The translations under genes and the position numbers were made by a program. From an uncultured Succiniclasticum sp. (GTDB lineage: Bacteria; Bacillota; Negativicutes; Acidaminococcales; Acidaminococcaceae): a DNA stretch of 64,000 bases. Position 1 is the stretch's first letter, and each line of letters starts with the position of its first letter. Where the stretch lies: positions 124,001-188,000 of the forward strand of contig UQUU01000005.1 of NCBI GenBank assembly GCA_900544275.1. The letters run 5' to 3'. Positions 24,103 to 32,757 of this stretch are shown one piece after another. The notes under the pieces were generated by a model. That model saw only the letters and a program-made list of their open reading frames with translations, did no database searches and was not told the origin of the DNA.

Positions 24103-25953
24103 ATGGCTAGTAATGAAAAACTGGACTTGATCGTAAAAAGTCTTGACGGCCTCAAGATGGAACACGACAAGCTGCAAGCAGGGTCTACCAATGGCATTAT
24201 CGCCGTTGTGCTGACGACTGCAAAAGAACTGACTGTATCTGAGAAAGATGCCGTAGCCAAAGTTATCGGTGATAAATTAGGCTATCAGGTGTATATGGAA
24301 ACCACCGTTGATCCTTCCATTATTGGCGGTTCTATTTTGAAAGCCGGCGATCAGGTTTATGATGCCAGCGTGAAACGTCAGATGGAAAAGGTCGGCGCAG
24401 CCATGGCGAAAGCCGGTATGAGCGGGCAGTCTCTGGAAGATCCTGCCAGCATTACCGCTTCTCTGACTGAAACTGTAAAAGAAACAAAATTGGATGTAGA
24501 CCTGGAAGAGGTCGGTATTATCGAAAAGGTCGGCGACGGCATTGCTACCGTAAAAGGACTGAAACATGCCATGGCCGGCGAACTGGTTGAATTAAAAGGC
24601 GGCGTCAGCGGCATGGTGCAGAATCTGTTGCCGGATTCTGTAGGCGTCGTATTAATGGGCGGTGAAACCACCGTTCGCGAAGGCGATATCCTGCGTCGTA
24701 CGGGCCGCTTGATGGAAGTGCCGGTCGGCGAAGGCCTGCTGGGGCGTGTTGTAAATCCTCTGGGGCAGCCCATTGACGGGAAGGGTGAGATCCATTATGC
24801 GGCGACCCGCCCGGTTGAAGCGCAAAGCCCCGGTATTGCAGATCGTAAGTCGGTAGACGTGCCGCTGCAGACGGGTATCAAAGCGATCGACGCATTGGTT
24901 CCCATTGGACGCGGACAGCGTGAGTTGATCATCGGCGACCGCGGTACCGGTAAATCGGCCGTGGCTGTTGATACCATTATCAACCAGAAGAATACCGGCG
25001 TTATCTGTATTTATGTGGCGATCGGACAGAAGGCTTCTACTATTGCCCGCCTGTCCCGTACGCTGGAAAAATATGGCGCGAAAGATTATACGATCATTGT
25101 GGCAGCTACCGCAGCACAGTCTGCACCGCTGCAGTATCTGGCTCCTTATGCCGGCGTAACCATGGGCGAATACTTCATGGACCAGGGCAAAGACGTTCTG
25201 TGTATCTATGATGACCTGTCCAAACATGCGGTGGCCTACCGTGCCATGTCGCTGTTGCTTCGTCGGCCTCCCGGACGTGAAGCGTATCCCGGTGACGTAT
25301 TCTACTTACATTCCCGTCTGCTGGAACGCGCGGCTCGTCGTAACGAACAGGCCGGCGGCGGTTCCATTACGGCGCTGCCCGTTATTGAAACGCTGGCCGG
25401 CGACGTAGGCGGTTATATTCCGACAAACGTTATTTCCATTACAGACGGCCAGATCTATCTGGAAACCGACTTGTTCTACGCCGGTATCCGTCCGGCTATC
25501 AACGTAGGTCTGTCTGTTTCCCGTGTAGGCGGTTCCGCCCAGATCAAAGCGATGAAATCCGTCGCCGGCACCCTGCGTCTGGACCTGGCTCAGTATCGTG
25601 AATTGGCAGCGTTCGCGCAGTTCGGTTCCGATCTGGACAAGGCGACCAAGGCGCAGCTGGATCGCGGCCTGCGTATGACCGAGCTGTTGAAACAGCCCCA
25701 GTATAAACCGTATCCGGTTGAAAAACAGGTTATTTCCCTGTATGCCGGTTCCAAAGGGTATATTGACGACCTGCCGGTACAGGACGTGACTCGTTTTGAA
25801 GCGGAATTGCTGAAATATGTGGATAATTCAGCTCCGGAAATCGGCGCCGATATTATCAAGAATAAAAAAATTACCGATGCCAACGAAGAAGCACTGAAAA
25901 AAGTGTTGGATGATTTCAAGCAGACTTTCGTAACCTCTGACGGAAAGAGGTGA
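24103..25953 (+). CDS. atpA: ATP synthase F1 subunit alpha with N-terminal delta-like domain (delta-alpha fusion)
   Basis: 616 residues against the usual ~500-510. Residues about 28-101 read as the C-terminal domain of subunit delta: VLTTAKELTVSEKDAV, then LGYQVYMETTVDPSIIGG and GDQVYDASVKRQ, which match the conserved LS..Q, K(V/L)....DP..(I/M)GG and D.SV..R.. pattern of AtpH. A linker (about 102-120) joins a nearly complete alpha, including its N-terminal helix. Alpha motifs: MAGELVEL, P-loop G278-DRGTGKS-285 (commonly GDRQTGKT), the arginine finger in LSVSRVGGSAQ, and VISITDGQ. The segment ETLAGDVGGYIP differs from the usual ETQAGDVSAYIP. No free atpH lies between atpF and atpA, so the delta N-terminal domain is missing from this operon. 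ATG follows GGAGGTGAAGG; no alternative start would remove the extra domain cleanly. Confidence 0.93.
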   Translation: MASNEKLDLIVKSLDGLKMEHDKLQAGSTNGIIAVVLTTAKELTVSEKDAVAKVIGDKLGYQVYMETTVDPSIIGGSILKAGDQVYDASVKRQMEKVGAAMAKAGMSGQSLEDPASITASLTETVKETKLDVDLEEVGIIEKVGDGIATVKGLKHAMAGELVELKGGVSGMVQNLLPDSVGVVLMGGETTVREGDILRRTGRLMEVPVGEGLLGRVVNPLGQPIDGKGEIHYAATRPVEAQSPGIADRKSVDVPLQTGIKAIDALVPIGRGQRELIIGDRGTGKSAVAVDTIINQKNTGVICIYVAIGQKASTIARLSRTLEKYGAKDYTIIVAATAAQSAPLQYLAPYAGVTMGEYFMDQGKDVLCIYDDLSKHAVAYRAMSLLLRRPPGREAYPGDVFYLHSRLLERAARRNEQAGGGSITALPVIETLAGDVGGYIPTNVISITDGQIYLETDLFYAGIRPAINVGLSVSRVGGSAQIKAMKSVAGTLRLDLAQYRELAAFAQFGSDLDKATKAQLDRGLRMTELLKQPQYKPYPVEKQVISLYAGSKGYIDDLPVQDVTRFEAELLKYVDNSAPEIGADIIKNKKITDANEEALKKVLDDFKQTFVTSDGKR

Positions 25954-25960
25954 GTGACTA

Positions 25961-26881
25961 ATGCCTAATCCACGCGAGATTCATCGGCACATGCGCAGCG
26001 TCCGTAATATTCAGCAGATTACCAAGGCCATGAAAATGGTTGCTGCCGCGCGTTTGCGCCGTGCGCAGGAAAAAGCCGCATCCACTCGTCCTTTTGCTGA
26101 CAAGATCGAACGTATCCTGCTGACTGCCGTAGGCGATAAATTTGCTGTAGGGGACTTATCTGAGCAGGAACTTCCTTTGTTGGCGGATCGTCCTGTGCGA
26201 CGTATTGGTTTTATTGTAGTTGCTGCTGATAAGGGACTGGCCGGTCCTTATAATTCCAATGTTTTAAAGCATGCGGCAGCTGAGCTTGCAGAAACAGAAA
26301 ATTATTATCTAATTACTGTGGGCCGCAAGGCAAAAGAATTTTTCCAGCATCGTGGTTTTGACGTAGCAAAAGATTATTTCGGCTTGTCTGATAAACCAAA
26401 TTTTGATTACGCGGAGCAAATCGCGAAGATAGCAACGGAAGCCTTTTCTTCCGGTGAGGTGGATGAAATTAAGTTGATTTCTACTCGGTTTAAATCTGCT
26501 TTATCTTATACGCCGGAAACCATAGAACTGATGCCGGTTCGTCCTTTCCAGTTAGAAACGGGAGAGCCAGGTAGGATATCTGAGGGTGAGAGTGTTAAAA
26601 GCGCTACTAAAGCAAGTGCTGATGTGATTTTTGAGCCATCCGCCCAAGAATTATTGGCAGAGTTACTGCCGTATTTTGTCAAAACCAGAATTTATGCCGC
26701 GCTGATGCAGTCAGCCGCAAGTGAACTCGGCGCCCGGATGACAGCCATGTCTTCGGCTACCGATAATGCGAGTGATTTACTTAGATCTTTAGAGTTATCA
26801 TACAATAAAGCTCGTCAAGCAGGCATTACTCGTGAAATTAACGAAATTGTTGGCGGAGCGGAAGCTCTGCAGGAAAACTAA
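25961..26881 (+). CDS. atpG: ATP synthase F1 subunit gamma
   Basis: Central rotor shaft. 306 residues, slightly longer than the usual ~285. The N-terminal helix has IRRHxRSV-type sequence RSVRNIQQITKAMKMVAAARL, and the C-terminal helix ends SYNKARQAGITREINEIVGGAEAL, both typical. A Ser/Lys/Ala-rich segment near residues 200-220 accounts for much of the extra length. It starts 8 bases after the atpA stop, with AGAGGTGAG just before the ATG. Confidence 0.95.
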   Translation: MPNPREIHRHMRSVRNIQQITKAMKMVAAARLRRAQEKAASTRPFADKIERILLTAVGDKFAVGDLSEQELPLLADRPVRRIGFIVVAADKGLAGPYNSNVLKHAAAELAETENYYLITVGRKAKEFFQHRGFDVAKDYFGLSDKPNFDYAEQIAKIATEAFSSGEVDEIKLISTRFKSALSYTPETIELMPVRPFQLETGEPGRISEGESVKSATKASADVIFEPSAQELLAELLPYFVKTRIYAALMQSAASELGARMTAMSSATDNASDLLRSLELSYNKARQAGITREINEIVGGAEALQEN

Positions 26882-26897
26882 GGGAGGAAAATTATAG

Positions 26898-28307
26898 ATG
26901 ACTGGTAAGATAGTACAAGTCGTTGGCCCTGTTGTCGACATTAAATTTCCGCCAAATGGCCTGCCTGCAATTTATAACGCGATCAAGATCGACGGTGTAG
27001 TAGGAAATGGGCAGGAAGTCCATTTGACTACCGAAGTTATGCAGCACATCGGCAACGACGTGGTTCGTTCCGTTGCCATGAGCTCTACCGACGGCTTGGT
27101 ACGCGGTATGGAAGCAGTAGACACCGGAGCTCCTATTCGTGTTCCCGTAGGCCCCGGTACCTTGGGTCGTATCTTCAATGTATTGGGCGAAACCGTTGAC
27201 CATGATGATACCCCGGTTGAGGCGGATGATTACTGGCCGATCCACAGACCGGCTCCGAAGTTTGAAGAACAGTCTACGACAGCTGAAATGCTGGAAACCG
27301 GTATTAAAGTTATCGATCTGATCGAGCCTTACGCTCTGGGCGGTAAGGTTGGTCTGTTCGGCGGCGCCGGCGTAGGCAAAACTGTTATTATTATGGAACT
27401 GATCCACAACATCGCTACGGCGCATGGCGGCTACTCCGTATTCTCCGGTGTAGGCGAACGCACCCGTGAAGGCAATGACCTGTGGAACGAAATGAAAGAA
27501 TCCGGCGTTATCAATAAAACCTGCCTGGTTTACGGGCAGATGAACGAACCGCCCGGAGCACGTATGCGCGTAGGTCTGACCGGTCTGACCATGGCGGAAT
27601 ATTTCCGTGATGTATCCGGTCAGGACGTTCTGTTATTCGTAGACAACATCTTCCGTTTCATCCAGGCCGGTTCGGAAGTATCCGCTCTGTTGGGCCGTAT
27701 GCCGTCTGCGGTAGGTTATCAGCCTACTTTGGCAAACGATATTGGCGCATTGCAGGAGCGTATCGCTTCTACCACCAAAGGTTCCATCACGTCTGTTCAG
27801 GCCGTTTATGTACCTGCGGATGACTTGACTGACCCGGCTCCGGCAGGCACTTTCGCCCATCTGGATGCTACCACCAACCTGTCCCGTCAGATCGCGGAAT
27901 TGGGGCTGTACCCGGCCGTAGATCCGTTGGACTCTACCAGCCGTATTCTGGACCCGCTGGTTGTTGGTGAAGAACATTATAAAGTAGCCCGCGGGGTACA
28001 GGCGATCCTGCAGCGTTACAAAGAATTACAGGATATCATCGCGATCCTGGGCATGGAAGAATTATCTGAAGAAGATAAGATCACCGTTGCCCGCGCGCGT
28101 AAAATTCAGCGTTTCCTGTCGCAGCCTTTCTTCGTCGGCGAACAGTTCACCGGTACCCCTGGTCAGTATGTTCCCTTGAAGGAAACGATCCGCGGCTTTA
28201 AGGAAATTCTGGAAGGCAAACATGATGATCTGCCGGAAGGCGCATTCTATATGGTTGGTACCATCGATGCGGCCGTAGAAAAAGCAAAGACCATGAAAGC
28301 GGAGTGA
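26898..28307 (+). CDS. atpD: ATP synthase F1 subunit beta
   Basis: Catalytic subunit. 469 residues, normal length. P-loop GGAGVGKT, catalytic Glu in GVGERTREGNDL, the DELSEED-type segment as ELSEEDK, and Walker B LLFVDNIF. Unlike alpha, it shows no departure from the family consensus. GGGAGG upstream of the ATG. Strong bias to preferred codons fits high expression. Confidence 0.97.
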   Translation: MTGKIVQVVGPVVDIKFPPNGLPAIYNAIKIDGVVGNGQEVHLTTEVMQHIGNDVVRSVAMSSTDGLVRGMEAVDTGAPIRVPVGPGTLGRIFNVLGETVDHDDTPVEADDYWPIHRPAPKFEEQSTTAEMLETGIKVIDLIEPYALGGKVGLFGGAGVGKTVIIMELIHNIATAHGGYSVFSGVGERTREGNDLWNEMKESGVINKTCLVYGQMNEPPGARMRVGLTGLTMAEYFRDVSGQDVLLFVDNIFRFIQAGSEVSALLGRMPSAVGYQPTLANDIGALQERIASTTKGSITSVQAVYVPADDLTDPAPAGTFAHLDATTNLSRQIAELGLYPAVDPLDSTSRILDPLVVGEEHYKVARGVQAILQRYKELQDIIAILGMEELSEEDKITVARARKIQRFLSQPFFVGEQFTGTPGQYVPLKETIRGFKEILEGKHDDLPEGAFYMVGTIDAAVEKAKTMKAE

Positions 28308-28311
28308 GCCT

Positions 28312-28734
28312 ATGGCTAATTTAATGCATTTAGACGTTCTGTCTCCGGATGCCTATGTGTTTCAGGCAGATAATATTTCGTATGTAGAAGCGCAGACCAC
28401 CAATGGCGGCGTAGGCATTTTGCCCCGTCATGCTACGATGGTGGCCGCCCTTGATCAGGCGCCGTTGAAGTACCGCGATGAGCAGGGCACCGCGCATTAT
28501 CTGTGTGTAGACGGCGGCTTTCTGGAAGTCAAGGAAAACAAAGTCACAATCTTAAGTGTGGCGGCAGAAACTGCTGAAAGCATTGATACGGCTAAAGCCC
28601 AGACCGATCTGGACCGCGCGCAGGCTAAAATTGATAATCCCGGCGAGGGATTTGATTTGCCGGAAGTGCTGAAAGATCTCAAAAGGGCCAAGGCTCGTCT
28701 GAAAACTGTGCAGTTGGCTGGCGCCCGTGGATAA
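28312..28734 (+). CDS. atpC: ATP synthase F1 subunit epsilon
   Basis: Rotor subunit and inhibitor. 140 residues: an N-terminal beta sandwich with GGVGILPRHATMVAALD and a C-terminal helical hairpin of about 50 residues (SIDTAKAQTDLDRAQAK onward). Starts 4 bases after the atpD stop and is followed by the operon terminator. Complete. Confidence 0.95.
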   Translation: MANLMHLDVLSPDAYVFQADNISYVEAQTTNGGVGILPRHATMVAALDQAPLKYRDEQGTAHYLCVDGGFLEVKENKVTILSVAAETAESIDTAKAQTDLDRAQAKIDNPGEGFDLPEVLKDLKRAKARLKTVQLAGARG

Positions 28735-28746
28735 CTTTTGATGCGC

Positions 28747-28782
28747 AAGGCATCCTGCATGTATTGTGCGGGATGCCTTTTT
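28747..28782 (+). terminator. Terminator of the atp operon
   Basis: A 13-bp stem, 28747-28759 with 28767-28779 (one G-U pair), a 7-base loop and a T run. Confidence 0.92.
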
Positions 28783-28973
28783 CCTTATTTAGAAAATTTT
28801 GGGTTGATTTAAGCGTTTTACGCTGTTTCAGACTTGGATTTCAGCTTGATGAAAAGTAGTGTTATGCTGTTTCAATTTGAGAAAGTTTTATAGTTATTTA
28901 CTGTGTTTTAAGTTGTTTTTGCTTATTGCACTGAATTTTATCGCGAGACCCTTCTGTGGGGAGGAGGATTGAA

Positions 28974-29156
28974 ATGCGAGATGTGATGCAGGCCGTAACC
29001 GGCAATAAGATGCTGGATTTGAAACGGGAACTCCATGATCTGCGCCAGTTACTGGCTAAGGCGGATGATCCGGATAAGATTAAGGTTTTGAAAAAAACGA
29101 TTTCGGAAAAGGAAACGTATTATAATATTTTAGCGGATAGAGCGAGAGTGCAATAA
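28974..29156 (+). CDS. Small helical protein, 60 residues, unknown
   Basis: Start chosen at ATG 28974, eight bases after GGGGAGGAGG; the frame extends to 28956 but the ribosome site sits inside that extension. The product is almost wholly charged helix, MRDVMQAVTGNKMLDLKREL followed by heptad-like Leu spacing, and has no membrane segment or signal peptide. It overlaps the next gene by one base, so the two probably act together. I do not recognise the family. The 190-base gap upstream holds TTAYGCTGTTTCA twice (28818 and 28862). Confidence 0.65.
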   Translation: MRDVMQAVTGNKMLDLKRELHDLRQLLAKADDPDKIKVLKKTISEKETYYNILADRARVQ

Positions 29157-29599
29157 TGGAATGGAAATCTCTGTGGGTCTGGGTGCGGCTGTGTATGGCT
29201 TGTGCCCTGACGTACTATGTATATAAGGATTCACTGAAACGCAGTATACCCTATCGTAACCTGTGGATCATCGTGACGTTTGTGTTTTTTCCTTCTTTTT
29301 TGGCCTATTTGTATTATCGTCATCATGTACGTAAACAGGGGCAGATATCCAATTTATACAAGCGGGAATCCGAACTGAGGGTAAAACTGGAGGAGCAGCG
29401 GATTCGTATTCAGGAAGAACAACGGGCCTGGAAAGCGCAGAAAGAAATTGAAATGGCCCAGAATAAGGTAACGGAAGAAGATCTGGAGCTGGCCCGGCGT
29501 AAGCGGGCAGAAGATAAAGCCCGCCGTATGAGTGAATTGGCTGAGGAACGCCGGCTGCAGGAAGAAGCGGCGGAAGAACTGTTTCGCCTGAAGAAGTAG
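29156..29599 (+). CDS. Membrane-anchored coiled-coil protein, unknown
   Basis: 147 residues: two N-terminal hydrophobic segments (about 7-24 and 36-53) with a short polar turn, then about 90 residues of Glu/Arg/Lys-rich continuous helix predicted to be coiled coil and cytoplasmic. The end is AAEELFRLKK. Coupled to the preceding 60-residue gene (one-base overlap). It occupies the place of ywzB/ywmA between atpC and murA in Bacillus but is unlike them. Function unknown. Confidence 0.7.
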   Translation: MEWKSLWVWVRLCMACALTYYVYKDSLKRSIPYRNLWIIVTFVFFPSFLAYLYYRHHVRKQGQISNLYKRESELRVKLEEQRIRIQEEQRAWKAQKEIEMAQNKVTEEDLELARRKRAEDKARRMSELAEERRLQEEAAEELFRLKK

Positions 29600-29706
29600 G
29601 GTCTGCTGTCAGGATCTGCTTAATGCGGTGTTTTGTAAGCCGGCAACAGACGGTGTTGGTTTTCAAGAATTCGAATCAAGTTATATCAGAATAATTATCA
29701 AAGCGT

Positions 29707-29732
29707 AACAGGTGCGTTGACAGTTAAGATTC
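29707..29732 (+). repeat. Left copy of a 26-bp direct repeat flanking the AT-rich island
   Basis: Shares TGCGTTGA and AGTTAAGATTC with the copy at 32732-32757; 23 of 26 positions are identical. The copies bracket 3.0 kb of foreign-looking DNA. Confidence 0.6.
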
Positions 29733-29757
29733 CAAAATTACAATATGGAGGGATAGC

Positions 29758-30657
29758 GTGAAATATTTGTTTGCAGTGCTTCGTGAAATGCGAATTCATC
29801 AATATACCAAGAATATTCTGGTATTTGCAGGCCTATTGTTTGGTGGTAAGGTTTTCCAGACAAATGCTTTACTTCCAAACTTTCTGATGTTTGCCGCATT
29901 TTGCTTTACAGCAAGTGGCATTTATTTTATGAATGATTTGCTAGACATTGAGAAAGACCAAAAAGATCCAAAAAAGTCGAAACGTCCGATTGCCGCCGGG
30001 GAAATTTCTCAACGAAATGCGGCAATCATCTCCATATCGCTCCTTATGGGAGGAATTCTGCTTGCATTACAGATTTCTGTTGCTTGCACGAGTTTACTCC
30101 TTTCTTACATTGTGGTAAATCTTTTTTACAGCTTTTGCGGTAAACATATTGTAATTCTGGATATTATGCTAATCTCTTACGGATTTGTGATTCGTGCGGT
30201 TTCTGGTGTAGTGGCAATTGAGAGCGAAATTACAACATGGTTTTTACTCTGTATCATGTTTTTATCTTTATTTCTAGCACTTGGAAAACGGAGAAATGAG
30301 TTTTGCGTGATGCTTATGCTTCAAAAAGAGAGAAACTCAGCCGATGGATATGGGAGAAAGGTTCTCAGACAATATAATCTTCCTTTTATTGACTCTTTGC
30401 TTAACATTGTAACTGCAGCGGCATTGGTATGTTATGCATTGTTTGCAATGGAAGCACGGGAAAAGATGGGATTTTTATTTACGATTCCCATCGTTGCCTA
30501 TGGCCTTTTCTATTATCTTTATATTATTTATGCTAAAGGAGAAGGTGGAGCACCAGATGAGCTGCTCTATAAGGATCGCACACTGGTTTTTATCGTGTTA
30601 GTATATTTTTTGGTTGTCTTCTTCATTCGGAATGTGCGCTTCGAGGTGATAGGATGA
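29758..30657 (+). CDS. UbiA-family prenyltransferase, decaprenyl-phosphate phosphoribosyltransferase-like
   Basis: 299 residues with about nine membrane helices. The first Asp-rich motif is NDLLDIEKD followed by KRPIAAG, and the second is in PDELLYKDRTL. These are the features of the branch represented by Rv3806c, which transfers phosphoribose from PRPP to decaprenyl phosphate. GTG start with GGAGGG upstream. The next gene is a PAP2-like phosphatase, the same pair order as Rv3806c-Rv3807c in mycobacteria and noeC-noeH in Azorhizobium, where it leads to polyprenyl-phosphate arabinose. Composition is clearly more AT-rich than the neighbours. The DprE1/DprE2 epimerase genes are not in the window. 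Confidence 0.8.
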   Translation: MKYLFAVLREMRIHQYTKNILVFAGLLFGGKVFQTNALLPNFLMFAAFCFTASGIYFMNDLLDIEKDQKDPKKSKRPIAAGEISQRNAAIISISLLMGGILLALQISVACTSLLLSYIVVNLFYSFCGKHIVILDIMLISYGFVIRAVSGVVAIESEITTWFLLCIMFLSLFLALGKRRNEFCVMLMLQKERNSADGYGRKVLRQYNLPFIDSLLNIVTAAALVCYALFAMEAREKMGFLFTIPIVAYGLFYYLYIIYAKGEGGAPDELLYKDRTLVFIVLVYFLVVFFIRNVRFEVIG

Positions 30658-31046
30658 AATATTTTTTTTTGCCCTTTGTCGCATGGTTCATTGCTGGTAC
30701 ATGCAAATTTTTTATAAACTGTATACGCCAACGAAGGATTGCCTTGGATTTGATCGGCTATGGAGGGTTTCCAAGCACACATACAACTGTAATTGCATCA
30801 GCGGTATTTCTATTAGGTTTTGAAGAAGGAATGGACAACCCTATTTTCAGCTTTAGTTTATCTGTTCTGCTTCTCTTTTGCATTGATGCGCATGGGCTTC
30901 GTCGTAAGATTGGTGCACATGCCGAGCAGCTGAATCGATTGCAACAGAATGTTAAGTTACGAGAACGAATGGGGCATAACTGGCTGGAGATTTTCGGTGG
31001 CTTGGTACTTGGGATGGCAATTGCATGGGGATTTTATATTTTATAG
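30654..31046 (+). CDS. PAP2-like (divergent) phosphatase family membrane protein
   Basis: 130 residues with four hydrophobic segments. Conserved GFPSTHTTV resembles the PSxHxA motif, and DAHGLRRKIGAHAEQLN and RMGHNWLEIFGG match the divergent PAP2/DUF212 group. It overlaps the UbiA gene by 4 bases (ATGA). By analogy with Rv3807c it could remove the 5-phosphate from polyprenyl-phosphoryl-phosphoribose. Part of the same AT-rich island. Confidence 0.75.
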   Translation: MKYFFLPFVAWFIAGTCKFFINCIRQRRIALDLIGYGGFPSTHTTVIASAVFLLGFEEGMDNPIFSFSLSVLLLFCIDAHGLRRKIGAHAEQLNRLQQNVKLRERMGHNWLEIFGGLVLGMAIAWGFYIL

Positions 31047-31086
31047 GCTATGGTTATTACATAAAAGGACAGGAGCGTGTTTCTGA

Positions 31087-32165
31087 TTGAATCAAACTAA
31101 AGAAGAAAAAATTCGTGCTATTTTACACAAACTCATGCTGCTTTTTTTGATTTTAGTAGTAACAGCATCTTCTTATTGCGGTTTTTTTTCCAAATGGTCA
31201 TTTCGAGATGGTGCAGAAAGCTTTGGTATTGAGGCAATGCTATCGCAAACTGCACGTCGCCCATTTGTGCATCGTCAGCTTATACCGGCCATGGCGCGCG
31301 AGGTTGAATCGCTTTTACCTTCACATACAAAAGAAAAATTGCAGCATAAATTAGAACTGCAAAAACCAATCGAAGGGATTTATGCAAGAGCAGAAATTCC
31401 CCCTTCCTATCGCATCGAATACTACTTGGTTTTTATCTTCTCCTTCGTATTCTTTTTTGCAAGCATTTGTATGCTACGCCGAATTTTAATCACTGTCACT
31501 GAGAGCGAAAATGCAGGTACACTTGGTGCTTTCCTCTTTGCCATTCTCGTTCCTTTTTTTGAAAATATGGGAGGATACTTCTATGACCTCGGTGAACTGT
31601 TCTTTTTCTTTGCAGCGATAAACTTTGCTCTGCAAGGAAATTGGTTGTTGCTTCTCATTTTAACACCTTTTGCAACAGCGAATAAGGAAGCCTTTTTCTT
31701 CTTTTTAATTACACTCCTCCCATTGTACGCGAAAAAGATTGAGACGAAAAAGCACTGCTGGCCGTAGGAAGCTGTGTACTTGCATCAGGCCTGACTTATC
31801 TGTGGGTGCGTTCTTTGTATACTGGAAATTCTGGTGGAATGGTAGAGTTCCAGCTTATGAAACATATTAACGCACTATTTCAACTTAAGGACTATTATGT
31901 GACTTCAACAGTTTATGGAATGCCTATGGGAGCGGGTTTCTTTTTCTTGCACGTTGCCTATGCCGCATGGATTGTACGCTATAGTTGGAAGTTACTTCCT
32001 GCCCACTGGAAACAGCATGCCTATATTGCCTTGGGTGTTAATTTGCCATTATACTTATTATTTTGTTTTCCATCTGAACTAAGAAATCTTAGTATGCTTT
32101 ACCCCACCTTTACTATTCTGATGTCATATTATATTCGCGATCTTTTACGAAAAGAATATGAATAA
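31087..32165 (+). pseudogene. Frameshifted polytopic membrane protein, possible polyprenyl-phosphate-dependent glycosyltransferase
   Basis: Two frames make one protein: 31087-31767 (226 codons, stop TAG) and, in the -1 frame, sequence continuous from about 31752 to 32165. The join falls at a run of five A (31747-31751); one more A would restore a single frame of about 359 residues. The N-terminal half has one membrane segment, then a loop with RRPFVHRQLIPAMA, a motif common in GT-C-type membrane glycosyltransferases. At least six more hydrophobic segments follow. It lies 40 bases after the PAP2-like gene, so it could use a lipid-linked pentose. TTG start at 31087. A sequencing error in the A run, phase variation, or true decay are all possible. 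Confidence 0.65.
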
Positions 32166-32318
32166 GCAGGCTTCGTTGAACAAGAAAAATAGTAATCTAA
32201 TTGACGAATCGCTAAAACGTACTCATAAATAGCAGATTCCCAAGGTGAATCCAGCGGCCAGTCGGGGTGTTCTTTGTATACTGCCGGTGCCCACCGTTTT
32301 TCACAGTTCTTGCAAGTA

Positions 32319-32489
32319 GTCGTGTCGTGGAATGCACATATCTTCGTGAAGCGGTACTTGGCGGAGTCTGCTTATACGGTGTAGAAAGTAGAGAACTTTG
32401 TCAACAACCTTCCCCATAAGATGTTCGACGAACACACACCAAAAGAGTCTTTCCTTGAGCAACTTTTTCAACTTGCCCCGGCTACATAA
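32319..32489 (+). pseudogene. Possible transposase remnant (C-terminal fragment)
   Basis: One frame, interrupted by a TAG at 32382, encodes a fragment with FVNNLPHKMFDEHTPKESF near its end, before a TAA at 32487. The N..PHK..xxxTPxExF pattern resembles the C terminus of IS30-type DDE transposases. No terminal inverted repeats were seen. Weak evidence. Confidence 0.3.
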
Positions 32490-32731
32490 TTTTTTCACTG
32501 ACTGGGCAATTTGCTATTACAATTAACTTAAAAAAACAGCTTAAAATCAATGACCTATAACGAAGAAAAGCTTGCCCTGATTTGCCGCATGCTCAAGCAT
32601 ACCGGAGTGTGTGTATGGGTTAGCATAAGTATAGATGATGTATAAATTGTGGCTATACCTGAAGATTCAGAAGCCTGTGCGAACAGATACGAAAGCCAGG
32701 CTATAAAAAGCCAAGGATTCACTCAAAGTGC

Positions 32732-32757
32732 AACATATGCGTTGATAGTTAAGATTC
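32732..32757 (+). repeat. Right copy of the 26-bp direct repeat
   Basis: Pairs with 29707-29732; differs at three positions (GG to TA, and C to T). It lies just upstream of the murA promoter. Confidence 0.6.

Noticed and set aside
29717..29746. TTGACA-N18-CAATAT as a promoter for the UbiA gene
   Set aside because: Transcription would start about 5 bases before the GTG, after the GGAGGG ribosome site, so it could not serve this start. The -35 is part of the direct repeat.
31741..31760. Programmed -1 frameshift like dnaX
   Set aside because: The heptamer is G-AAA-AAG, not A-AAA-AAG, and no stimulatory stem or upstream ribosome site was evident. Sequencing error or mutation is simpler.
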